37,859 bases of DNA, from contig VBEN01000113.1 in assembly GCA_005881175.1 (NCBI GenBank), positions 1 to 37,859 on the forward strand. The letters run 5' to 3'. A program made the translations under genes and the position numbers. The notes under the pieces were generated by a model. It was not told the origin of the DNA and ran no database searches. It saw nothing but the letters and a program-made list of their open reading frames with translations. Origin of the DNA: Chloroflexota bacterium (GTDB lineage Bacteria; Chloroflexota; Dormibacteria; CF-121). Of the stretch, positions 1 through 6,773 are shown piece by piece (position 1 is the first letter of the stretch; every line of letters begins with the position of its first letter).

Positions 1-317
1 TGGATCACGACTCGGCCCCAGCAGAGCACCGCCCCACCGAACATGAAGGGTTCCTCCCGAAGCGCCCGGGTCATCGGCACGATGTCGTGGTAGGCGTAGA
101 TGCCACAGCTGCAGCCCGGCTCCGGTGAGACCTTGTCTTCTTCGCTCCGGTGAAGGCCGGCGCGAGCGAGGCGCAAACCCGGACGGGTCTGGCATTCGGC
201 ATTGAGGGTCTCCAGCGGCGGCCACAGGGTCTCAGCCACCGGCGACTGCAACCGGCCGCGAGTCCAGGCGTCATCCGGATCCACCCGCCAGAAGCGATAG
301 CCGACGGCCGGGATCAT
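1..317 (-). CDS. Conserved hypothetical protein, C-terminus cut by window edge
   Basis: The minus-strand frame is open from an ATG at 317 to the left edge. The visible residues look like a real soluble protein: an early GYRFWRVDP stretch, a VAETLWPPLETLNAECQ segment and then PGCSCGIYAYHD, where the CSCGIYA motif with closely spaced cysteines is characteristic of a conserved family of unknown function that I recall from actinobacterial and related genomes. The ATG overlaps the stop of the upstream 43-aa ORF as ATGA, so the two are probably translationally coupled. Longer frames on either strand over this stretch are low-complexity Arg-rich shadows. I cannot assign a function; the end of the protein is not in the window. 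Confidence 0.6.
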   Translation of the reverse strand, partial: MIPAVGYRFWRVDPDDAWTRGRLQSPVAETLWPPLETLNAECQTRPGLRLARAGLHRSEEDKVSPEPGCSCGIYAYHDIVPMTRALREEPFMFGGAVLCWGRVVI

Positions 318-445
318 GCCGGCGTGGTCGCCGGAACCTCTTCTTCCCTTCTGGCCGGCTCGGGCTCTCGCTCGGGCGCGATCAGTGGCTCTGACGCTGG
401 TTCCGGTATCTCGATGACCCTGACGGGCTTGCTCGTGAATCCCAT
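314..445 (-). CDS. Small 43-aa ORF coupled to the downstream gene
   Basis: An ATG at 445 opens a 43-residue acidic, Pro/Glu-rich peptide beginning MGFTSKPVRVIEIPEP. A purine-rich GAGGGCAGG lies about five bases upstream of the ATG. Its TGA overlaps the next ATG (ATGA), the usual sign of translational coupling. The N-terminal VRVIEIPEP segment looks like an ordered strand, followed by an unstructured Glu/Pro/Ala tail. I recall similar small proteins in related genomes, but no function. It is too short for most ORF callers. Confidence 0.5.
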   Translation of the reverse strand: MGFTSKPVRVIEIPEPASEPLIAPEREPEPARREEEVPATTPA

Positions 446-500
446 GCTTGCCTGCCCTCGTTTTCACAGTAGCACTGAGGGCAGGAAGGCTGGCAAGCGC

Positions 501-1751
501 CTATTTGGGTGAGGCGGATCCCTCCAGCACAAGATCGTCCGGGCCGCCGCTCCCAACCAGCCTGGTGGTCGGCACATTTCGCGCCCGTTCGAGGTAGGCC
601 TGCGCTTTGCTGACCTCGCCGGTAAGCGCGGCGACGGTTTTCCGCATACTCTCGAGCGCCTCGAGCTTGTAGGCGTCGATCATATCCATGGCCGCATAGA
701 CATTGGCAAAGGCTGCCTGCAGCTTCTCGATGCCCACGGTCGCATCGGCCGCCAGGTCGTGCACCTGGCCCGTTTGATCACCGAGCATCCTGGATGTCGA
801 CTCAATCAGATGGCCGGTCGTGGATGTAAGCGCAGCGATCTGGTTCAACACCAACTTCTGGTTGACGAGCGCTTGCGCCACCATGACGGCGGTGCGCAGG
901 GCGGACACGGTGGTGGTCGTCGCCCGGTCCACTCCCTTGATCAGTTCCAGGTTGCTCTTGCGCACAAGCTCGAGCGCGAGGTAACCCTCGGCGTTGACCG
1001 CCAGCTGGGTGAGCAGATCCTGGCGCTTCTGTCGGATGTAGAAAAGCACCTCCTCACGGAGCCGTTTCGCCCGTCCGGCGTCGGTCTGGCCGATTTGATC
1101 GATTTCGGCCTCCAGTGCCGCATCCAGTTTTGCGGCCATGTAGATGTACTGTTCCAGGTTTCCCTTGATCGACCAGATGTTGACCTTTTCTTGCTCGATC
1201 GCCGCGTTGTCCTTGCGCAGCTCGTCCTGGCCGCGGTAAAGCGCCTGAACGATGGCGTTCAGATGACCCTGCGCCGATTGATATCGGCCGAAGTAGTCAC
1301 GCAGCCGTTTGCTAAGCGGAACCAGGCCGAAGAGGTGCCTGGGGTTGAGCAGGTCATGCGCTGAAGGATCGAGGTCTTCCACCGTGCGTCGAAGCTCGAT
1401 CAACGACTTCGAAACGGCGGTGCTCTGGCTTAACGGGCCCGATTGCATGGCTTTCACCGGCTTGTCCAGCAGGCGGTTCGAGGCGCTGGCTGATTGGCGA
1501 ATATCGTCGTTGGCCATGGTGTGAATCGCGCTCACCTTTGCGGCGAAATCCGGCGATTCCGGGTCAAGGGAGGTCAGCAGCTGGACGTAGTTGCTCACCA
1601 TTGCGTCGATTCGGGTCGCGGTGGACGGGTCGATCCTCACCATGGCCGCCGCGTCTGCATTGGTCACGGGGCTGACCGGCGGCGGGGCAAGCGTCAGAGC
1701 GCTGTCTGAGGCGGCGGTGTCGGGAGCCGGCGCCGGCAGGTTGGTACTCAC
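501..1751 (-). CDS. TelA-like toxic-anion-resistance family protein
   Basis: This encodes about 416 residues when started at GTG 1751, which is preceded by a strong GGAAGGGAGG Shine-Dalgarno; the open frame extends to 1823, but the upstream ATG has no such site. The protein is almost entirely alpha-helical: a Pro/Ala-rich N-terminal tail of about 40 residues, then long amphipathic helices with the family's conserved stretches around NIWSIKGNLEQYIYMAAKLD and KSNLELIKGVDRATTTTVSAL. This matches the TelA/YceH family (PF05816), linked to tellurite and cell-envelope stress resistance with no defined biochemistry. Tellurite genes of the TerD type are absent nearby, so it is an orphan here. Family assignment is from the helical motif pattern. 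Confidence 0.8.
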   Translation of the reverse strand: MSTNLPAPAPDTAASDSALTLAPPPVSPVTNADAAAMVRIDPSTATRIDAMVSNYVQLLTSLDPESPDFAAKVSAIHTMANDDIRQSASASNRLLDKPVKAMQSGPLSQSTAVSKSLIELRRTVEDLDPSAHDLLNPRHLFGLVPLSKRLRDYFGRYQSAQGHLNAIVQALYRGQDELRKDNAAIEQEKVNIWSIKGNLEQYIYMAAKLDAALEAEIDQIGQTDAGRAKRLREEVLFYIRQKRQDLLTQLAVNAEGYLALELVRKSNLELIKGVDRATTTTVSALRTAVMVAQALVNQKLVLNQIAALTSTTGHLIESTSRMLGDQTGQVHDLAADATVGIEKLQAAFANVYAAMDMIDAYKLEALESMRKTVAALTGEVSKAQAYLERARNVPTTRLVGSGGPDDLVLEGSASPK

Positions 1752-1847
1752 AGGATCCTCCCTTCCTAACTGAGTCTCATCAAATACCGTCACGCCGTTT
1801 ATACCCCGGCTCGGTACGGACAAACGCCGGACGACGCGGCTAGCGGA

Positions 1848-2996
1848 TCAAAAGCCACGCGTCAGCCGCCAGCCGAGATCAGGGCCGTTGATAGCGACGG
1901 CGGTGACCAGTGGCACCTCGGCCTGGTGGTTTTGGGCCGCGATCACCAGCGTGCCGGCGCGCGAGCCTGCCGGCATGGTCGCCGGAAGGCTGGTCAACAC
2001 GACGCGGCGCGAGATCGTCGTGCCATCGATCAGCACCCAGGCCACGGACTGACTGGCAACGACCGTGCCTGATTCGGCCCAGCCCGTCTGATAGCGCGCG
2101 ATCACGTCGTTGCGCTGGACGACCTTTCGAAGGTGGAGCGCTGGTCCGAGCGCGTGGAGCAGGGCCGTGGTCGCGGCAAACGCGCCGTTGAGCGCACCAG
2201 GCTGGCCCATCACCGCGCCGTAGACCCGTACCGATTGACCGTCGATCACCAGGTCGGCTGCCACGACGAAGCAGCCGCCGGCCTGGTCGGTGTGACCGGT
2301 CTTGACTCCCACCACTCCACCCTTACCAAGCAGGGCATCGAGGTTATGGATGAGACCGTTTACCGGCAGGCTGGCCTGCGGTTGGGCCACGATTTGCGCA
2401 AAGACCGGCAGCCGCATGGCGGTCTGCGCCAGGGCGATCAGGTCCGAAGGGATGCTCACACTCAGCGGTGAGAAGCCGCTCACATCGGCGTAGTGGGTCG
2501 CGCTCATCCCGAGCGACGCGGCGCGGGCGTTCATCCGGTTGACAAAGGCGGGCACGCCGCCCAGATCCCAGATGGCCAACATGTCCGCGAAGTTGCTGGC
2601 CGAGGGCAGCAGGAGACCCTGCAGCAACTGATATTCCGTGAGGTGCTCACCGGCAACCACCGGCAGCACCGATTTCCCCTGGTTTTGCTGAGAGATATAG
2701 GTCGAAACGTCGGCCCGCGACACCGTGATCACCGGGCCCGGATCATTCAGCGCGAGTGGATGGTCCTCCAGGACGATCAAGGCCGTCATCATCTTTGCCG
2801 TGCTCGCCATCGGCAGCGGCGCTGCCCCGCCGGAGCTTCCGACCTGGCCGAGGCCATCGATGACGAGCGCTGCCGCGCCATGCGAGGGCCAGGGCAACGC
2901 GGGCGCTGTGCCGAAGGCTTGCGCAACGGGGACGATCGATGTGGCAGCGGTCACCGGCAGCGGGCGGAGGTATTGAAATGCCGCGGCCGCCAGCAC
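1848..2996 (-). CDS. D-alanyl-D-alanine carboxypeptidase (peptidase S11, DacA-like)
   Basis: This penicillin-binding protein would trim the terminal D-Ala from peptidoglycan stem peptides outside the membrane. The serine peptidase S11 motifs are visible: STAK at residues 65-68 (nucleophile Ser65, Lys68), PSASN at 131-135 in the SxN position, and KTG at 232-234 in VKTGHTDQAGG. A hydrophobic N-terminal segment fits a signal peptide or anchor. The start is uncertain: GTG 2996 lacks a Shine-Dalgarno, and the frame stays open upstream without ATG/GTG, so an upstream CTG near the stop of the preceding selenoprotein-like gene is possible, which would give a longer signal segment (ALFRRPLPFLLALVLAAAAF). 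Length is typical for the family. Confidence 0.88.
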   Translation of the reverse strand: MLAAAAFQYLRPLPVTAATSIVPVAQAFGTAPALPWPSHGAAALVIDGLGQVGSSGGAAPLPMASTAKMMTALIVLEDHPLALNDPGPVITVSRADVSTYISQQNQGKSVLPVVAGEHLTEYQLLQGLLLPSASNFADMLAIWDLGGVPAFVNRMNARAASLGMSATHYADVSGFSPLSVSIPSDLIALAQTAMRLPVFAQIVAQPQASLPVNGLIHNLDALLGKGGVVGVKTGHTDQAGGCFVVAADLVIDGQSVRVYGAVMGQPGALNGAFAATTALLHALGPALHLRKVVQRNDVIARYQTGWAESGTVVASQSVAWVLIDGTTISRRVVLTSLPATMPAGSRAGTLVIAAQNHQAEVPLVTAVAINGPDLGWRLTRGF

Positions 2997-3036
2997 CAGC
3001 GCCAGCAGAAAGGGAAGCGGGCGCCGGAACAGGGCG

Positions 3037-3306
3037 CTAACGCCAGTCGAGGGCGGGGCCGAGCGTGGGCTCCGCGAGCTTGATGATTTCGCCTGGATGC
3101 GGAAAGCGTCGCAGCTTCGCCTTGCTGAAGATCAACCGGTCGTCCAGCGTAACTTCGAAACGACCCTTGCTCCCCGAGCGCAAGGAAACCTCGACCATGA
3201 TGGGCGCCCAGGCTCCCAGGATCTCAGCCGCCAGGCCGACCGCCTGGTCCAGGTAGTTTCAGGGGACGCAGAACTCAATCGTGACGTGGTGCTTAGGATC
3301 AAGCAT
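3037..3306 (-). CDS. SelW/Rdx-family selenoprotein with in-frame UGA (Sec16)
   Basis: From ATG 3306 to TAG 3037 the frame encodes 89 residues interrupted by one TGA at 3261-3259. Reading that TGA as selenocysteine gives VTIEFCVPU followed by NYLDQAVGLAAEIL, the beta-CxxU-alpha signature of the SelW/SelT/SelH (Rdx, PF10262) thioredoxin-like redox family. The rest also fits: VSLRSGSKGRFEVTLDD, LIFSKAK and RFPHPGEI correspond to the family's GGxFEV, LxSK and FPxxxEI blocks. Both sides of the TGA are needed for the family match. A 6-bp hairpin with a GG-starting loop lies 12-28 bases after the TGA. Whether the organism has the Sec machinery is not visible here; a nonsense mutation of a CxxC protein is the alternative. 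Confidence 0.78.
3231..3247 (-). promoter_or_regulatory. Candidate bacterial SECIS hairpin
   Basis: On the coding (minus) strand, CCAGGC-GGTCG-GCCTGG forms a perfect 6-bp stem with a 5-base loop. The stem begins 12 bases after the TGA and the loop 18 bases after it, and the loop starts with GG. Published bacterial SECIS criteria ask for a small apical loop about 16-37 bases after UGA with a G among its first two bases, so this fits. Recruitment of SelB is inferred. Confidence 0.65.
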
Positions 3307-3317
3307 GGTTCGCCGCC

Positions 3318-3323
3318 AATATA
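3318..3323 (-). promoter_or_regulatory. Candidate -10 box (TATATT) for the selenoprotein gene
   Basis: The AT-rich hexamer TATATT stands out in a GC-rich background and ends 11 bases before ATG 3306. No Shine-Dalgarno lies between it and the ATG, so the mRNA would have a leader of only a few bases. No clear -35 was seen. Confidence 0.35.
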
Positions 3324-3437
3324 AGCCGTAACGCCCCCGGGACCTGCGCGTTCAGGCGATGGGCGCGGGGCTTGCGGCTGGTCCCGCCAGGGCGCGAACC
3401 AGCCGTTCGGCGGGAGCGCTGATGCCATAGGTCTCGC

Positions 3438-4238
3438 TCAAGGCAGCCAATCGCTGGGGGTCGCGAGGCTTTGCGGCCGCGTTCCTTTCGGCGTTTCCAC
3501 GCGTGCAATGCTGACCGGGACGCCCACCCGGCGCGCCTGCTGGACGTAGGCGTTGCCCGCTTCGCCGAGGCGACCGCTGGCGATGATCCCATCCAGGTCC
3601 TTGTAGCGGCGCACGAGTTGGGCGGCCGTCTTCTCCCCTACGCCGGGCACGCCGGGGAGCCCGTCGGAAGGGTCGCCGCGAAGGACCGCAAAGTCGCCAT
3701 ACGACCGGCCCGGGATCGCGTAGCGTCGCTCGACCTCGGCCTCGTCGACTACCAGAAGCCGGCCGATACCCTGCTGGGTGTACAGGACGCAAACATCGGG
3801 GTCGTGCACCAGAGCGAACAGATCGCGATCGCCGGTGACAATCTCGACCTTGCCCCGGATCTTCGGCAGCAAGGAGGCGATCACGTCCTCCGCCTCGAAT
3901 CCTTCGGCGCCGATCACCTCGACGCCGATCGCCGCGAGGACCTCTCGGATGATCGGCTCCTGGGGCTCCAGTTCTGGAGGCATGGCGCCGCGTTCCAAGC
4001 GGGCTGTCTTGTAGCTGGGGATGACGTCGACGCGGAATGCCGGCCGCCAATCTTCATCCGTCGCCACCACGATGGCGCGGGGCTTCCGGTCCGTGATCAA
4101 CCGGGCGAGCATGTCCAGGAAACCCCGGACGGCGTTCACCGGCTGACCATCCGGCGCCTTGAAAGCGCCGACCGGGATGCCGAAGAAGGCACGGAACATC
4201 ACGCTCGACCCGTCGATCAGCATCCAATCCGCGGGCAT
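3438..4238 (-). CDS. 5'-3' exonuclease (PolA N-terminal domain type), frameshifted near its end
   Basis: This is a stand-alone FEN-type 5' nuclease without a polymerase domain. The acidic active-site blocks are visible: LIDGSSVMFRAFF at the N-terminus, VVATDEDWRPAFR with PSYKTAR, GFEAEDVIASL, VTGDRDLFALV, and the helix-hairpin-helix DGLPGVPGVGEKTA. The catalytic and HhH domains are intact. After about residue 250 the frame drifts, giving SLATPSDWLP and a TGA at 3438. The next frame continues with PQRLAALSETYGISAPAERLVRALAG, the family's normal C-terminus, to a TGA at 3352. A run of five C (minus strand; G 3456-3460) marks the shift; six would restore about 295 residues. Its ATG directly follows the amidase stop, so the two are probably co-transcribed. 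Confidence 0.85.
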   Translation of the reverse strand: MPADWMLIDGSSVMFRAFFGIPVGAFKAPDGQPVNAVRGFLDMLARLITDRKPRAIVVATDEDWRPAFRVDVIPSYKTARLERGAMPPELEPQEPIIREVLAAIGVEVIGAEGFEAEDVIASLLPKIRGKVEIVTGDRDLFALVHDPDVCVLYTQQGIGRLLVVDEAEVERRYAIPGRSYGDFAVLRGDPSDGLPGVPGVGEKTAAQLVRRYKDLDGIIASGRLGEAGNAYVQQARRVGVPVSIARVETPKGTRPQSLATPSDWLP

Positions 4239-5651
4239 CTAATACCTTCCAGCCCGACCCTCTCCCGCGAGGGGAGAGGGAGATTTGGCGACCGCCGCCT
4301 CGAGGTGGGCACCGAGCGAAAGAATGGTGTATTCATCGTGCGGCCGTCCGACCAGCTGGATGCCGATGGGCAGTCCGCTTGTGCTCACTGCGAGCGGCAA
4401 GCTGATCGCCGGTTGCCCGGTGCAATTGAAAGGATGCGTAAAACTGAGCCAATCCAGGAACTGGTCGGAGGCCGTATCGACATCCTGGCCGATCGTGCCA
4501 AGCTTTGGCGCGGGGTAGGTCAGCGTTGGAGTCAACAGGACATCGATCTGGTCCCAGCTGGCGACGAGTTTTCGGGCCTGCCGGTGCAGCTCGATGAGCG
4601 CGTTGAGGTAGTCGACCGCCGTTGACCTCGGCGCGGCCTCGAGCATGCGCCGGTTGAGCGGGTCGAGCAAGTCCGGCCGGTTGATCGGCAAGGCGCCCAC
4701 CGCGGTGACCGCGAGGACCTGGATGAGAGGTCGAAACTGGCTCAGGTCCGGGCTGAGACGCGTGACCCGATGCCCGAGCCGGGCGAGTTCCTCCGCCACG
4801 GTTTCCACCGCACGGGCCACCTCCGGGTCAACGGACGCCGCCGCATCGATCGTCCAACCGACCCGCAGGCTCAGTGGCTTCCGTTGGGCGGCCTGGAGAA
4901 ACGGCTGCGAGATTTCGGCCCAGTACGGGTCACCCGGTAAGTGGCCGGCCATGGCGTCGAGGCCGAGCGCGGCGTCCGCCACCGTGCGCGCGATGACGCC
5001 GCTGGTCGCCAACCCGGCCCAGTCTTCGCCAAACAGGGGGCCACTGGAGATCCGCCCGCGGGACGGCTTCAACCCAACGACGCCGCAACACGAGGCCGGG
5101 ATCCGGATCGAGCCACCGCCGTCCCCGCCGTGGGCGAGGCCACAGAGCCCTGCGGCGACGGCCGCGGCGGCGCCGCCACTGGAGCCACCCGCCGTCCGGC
5201 TCTGGTCAATCGGGTTGCGCGCCGGAGGAAACATCGGACCCTCGGTGATCGGACGGGTCCCGAACTCGGGCGCATTGGTTTTCCCGAGGATGACCGCTCC
5301 CTCCTCTTTCAAGCGCCCGATTGGGAAGCTGTCGACCTGCGCGATGGATTCTTCGAACACCCGCGAGGCCAGGCTGTTGCGATAGCCGGCCAGGGCCGCC
5401 GTCTCCTTGATCGAGATCGGCACACCGTTCAGCAAGCCCAGCCGTTCGCCACGCGCGATCCGTTTTTCGGCGGCCGTCGCCTGGCTCTCCGCCAGCTCGC
5501 GCGTCAGGAGCACATAGGAGTTGAGCTCGGGATCAATGCGAGCGATGCGCTCGTAGTAGAGCGCAACCAGCTCCGCGGGTTTCAATTGCTTCGCCGCGAT
5601 GGCCCGGGCCTGCTCGAGTGCCGGCTTCAGCGCCCAGGCCTCGTCGATCAC
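4239..5651 (-). CDS. Amidase (amidase-signature family, GatA/AtzF-like)
   Basis: This hydrolyses amide bonds with the Ser-cisSer-Lys triad of the amidase-signature family: Lys82 in SIKETAAL, Ser157/158 in AGGSSGGAAAAVAAG and Ser181 in GGGSIRIPAS. The full length, about 470 residues, is normal. It is not necessarily GatA, because no gatB or gatC is nearby; a general amidase is more likely. It starts at GTG 5651 with no Shine-Dalgarno but a TAGAGT box six bases upstream, just after the terminator of the YceI gene. The last residues, SPSPLAGEGRAG, are encoded by a palindromic repeat rather than family sequence, so the natural C-terminus seems to have been extended. The stop is immediately followed by the exonuclease ATG. 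Confidence 0.88.
   Translation of the reverse strand: MIDEAWALKPALEQARAIAAKQLKPAELVALYYERIARIDPELNSYVLLTRELAESQATAAEKRIARGERLGLLNGVPISIKETAALAGYRNSLASRVFEESIAQVDSFPIGRLKEEGAVILGKTNAPEFGTRPITEGPMFPPARNPIDQSRTAGGSSGGAAAAVAAGLCGLAHGGDGGGSIRIPASCCGVVGLKPSRGRISSGPLFGEDWAGLATSGVIARTVADAALGLDAMAGHLPGDPYWAEISQPFLQAAQRKPLSLRVGWTIDAAASVDPEVARAVETVAEELARLGHRVTRLSPDLSQFRPLIQVLAVTAVGALPINRPDLLDPLNRRMLEAAPRSTAVDYLNALIELHRQARKLVASWDQIDVLLTPTLTYPAPKLGTIGQDVDTASDQFLDWLSFTHPFNCTGQPAISLPLAVSTSGLPIGIQLVGRPHDEYTILSLGAHLEAAVAKSPSPLAGEGRAGRY
4258..4280. repeat. REP-like palindrome inside the amidase C-terminus
   Basis: CCCTCTCCC and GGGAGAGGG form a perfect 9-bp inverted repeat around a 5-base loop. Units of this kind are common extragenic palindromes in GC-rich genomes and, when read through, give the peptide SPLAGEGR. 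Here it encodes the last residues of the amidase. Other copies were not found in the window. Confidence 0.6.
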
Positions 5652-5657
5652 GGGGTT

Positions 5658-5663
5658 ACTCTA
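5658..5663 (-). promoter_or_regulatory. Candidate -10 box (TAGAGT) for the amidase, leaderless spacing
   Basis: TAGAGT on the minus strand is followed by six bases (AACCCC) and then the GTG start of the amidase. There is no Shine-Dalgarno. With transcription starting about seven bases after a -10 box, the mRNA would begin at or next to the start codon. Confidence 0.4.
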
Positions 5664-5672
5664 TCGGCTTGG

Positions 5673-5702
5673 AAAACAGCCCGCCAGACCACTGGCGGGC
5701 TG
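5673..5702 (-). terminator. Intrinsic terminator of the YceI gene
   Basis: On the minus strand CAGCCCGCCAG-TGGT-CTGGCGGGCTG gives a perfect 11-bp stem with a 4-base loop, followed by TTTT. It lies just past the TAG at 5720 that ends the restored YceI frame, but inside the out-of-frame tail of the disrupted ORF. This is good evidence that the original YceI stop was at 5720. Confidence 0.75.
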
Positions 5703-6246
5703 CGCATGAAGAGGGGTCGCTAGCGGGACTCGAGGGCGGCTTCGGCCTCGATCTCGTCTCTGGCCTCGGCCGCGGTCTTGGCCGGCACCGCCTCGACGTC
5801 GATATGTTCACCTTCGTCTCCGCGGAGAAACCAATGCGCCGGTTGCCCCAGGGATCCTTAACCTCACCGGTAAAACGCGCGTCGAGCGCGACTGTCCTTG
5901 TAAACCCGTGAATCGTCAGGTCTCCGACGACCTTGAAATGTGACGGGTCGGTACCCTCGACGCGCGTGCTTTTGAAGGTGATGGTCGGATAGTTCGCGAC
6001 GTCAAAGTGACCGTCGGCGCTTCGCAGGTGGTTGTCACGCATCTCCACCCCGGTGTTGATGGTCGCTGCATCGAGCACCACCTCGACTCTGGCCTGGCTC
6101 AGGTTATCGCCGTCGGCGTCGATCCACCCTTCCGTGATCTTCATCTCGCCGCGCACTCTCGACATCATGTGTCGAATGGTGAACGCGACGCTCGAGTGAT
6201 AGGCGTCGATTGCCCACTTCATGGTTCAGTCCTCCCGGTTCTAGAT

Positions 6247-6262
6247 TGTTGCTTATGCAACA
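6247..6262. promoter_or_regulatory. MarR-type operator palindrome
   Basis: TGTTGC-TTAT-GCAACA is a perfect 6-bp inverted repeat with a 4-base spacer. It sits in the short divergent region between the YceI gene and the MarR gene. The TTGC-N4-GCAA core resembles known MarR-family operators, so autoregulation and control of both sides are likely. Confidence 0.65.
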
Positions 6263-6282
6263 TTACTCAAAGCAACAAAGTA

Positions 6283-6771
6283 ATGCGGCAAAATATTCCC
6301 GTGGCGAGCGAACTGAAACCCGCCGAGTTGCGGGCCTGGCGCGCCTTCCTGGACGCGCAGGCCACTCTGTTGCGCCGCCTGGAAGCTGAGCTCGTCGCCG
6401 GCGAGGGGATGACGCTGGCCGAATTCGATGTCCTCGCCCAGCTCGGATTGGCCTCCGACGGCCGGCTTCGGATGACCGAGCTTTCGGAGCGGGTTCGGCT
6501 GAGTCGCAGCGGGATCACGCGGCTGGTCGACCGGCTCGTTCGGGCCGGGCTGGTCAAACGCGGAAACTGCGCGACTGACCGTCGCGGGACCTGGGCCATC
6601 CTGACGCCGGCCGGCAACGCTCGGCTTCGCCGGGCTCAACCCCTGCACCTGCGCGGCGTCCGGCAGCATTTCGCCCGGCGGCTGTCGCCGGCCCAGCTGG
6701 ACGACCTCGCCGGTGCGCTCGAACCCCTGGCGGCTGACGTCCGGCCGGGGGACGGGGCCACGGCCCGCTAA
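6283..6771 (+). CDS. MarR-family transcriptional regulator
   Basis: A winged-helix dimeric repressor of about 162 residues. The helix-turn-helix and wing are clear: FDVLAQLGLASDGRLRMTEL, then SERVRLSRSGITRLVDRLVR as the recognition region, then GLVKRGNCATDRRGTWAILT as the wing. A long N-terminal helix for dimerisation precedes them. ATG 6283 is taken as the start; GTG 6301 is an alternative, and the frame is open upstream through the YceI gene without meaning. The stop is two bases from the MFS exporter start, so the two form an operon, which is the usual arrangement of a MarR repressor with the efflux pump it controls. The palindrome 21 bases upstream is the probable operator. The ligand is unknown. 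Confidence 0.88.
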   Translation: MRQNIPVASELKPAELRAWRAFLDAQATLLRRLEAELVAGEGMTLAEFDVLAQLGLASDGRLRMTELSERVRLSRSGITRLVDRLVRAGLVKRGNCATDRRGTWAILTPAGNARLRRAQPLHLRGVRQHFARRLSPAQLDDLAGALEPLAADVRPGDGATAR

Positions 6772-6773
6772 CC

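Larger units (their letters stand above)
5656..6222 (-). pseudogene. YceI-family protein, internal deletion and frameshift
   Basis: YceI proteins are lipocalin-like isoprenoid-binding proteins. The first 137 or so residues are a normal family member: IDAYHSSVAFTIRHMM at the start, GEMKITEGWID, HLRSADGHFDVANYPTITFKS, VVGDLTIHGFTRTVALD and GFSAETKVN. The expected next block of about 25 residues (the region usually written RKDFGLxWN...GGxLVG) is absent. The frame then runs into an Arg/Pro-rich nonsense tail ending at 5656. Another frame supplies the family C-terminus, HIDVEAVPAKTAAEA to ALESR, with TAG at 5720, just before a strong terminator. The ATG 6222 has a GGGAGG Shine-Dalgarno. The gene is divergent from the MarR gene and likely shares its control region. 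Confidence 0.75.

Noticed and set aside
150-512. Plus-strand ORF of 120 aa at the left end
   Set aside because: Antisense to the coupled minus-strand pair; composition is shadow-like and no family motif is seen.
1752-1823. N-terminal extension of the TelA-like protein from ATG 1823
   Set aside because: The strong Shine-Dalgarno sits directly before GTG 1751; the upstream ATG has none.
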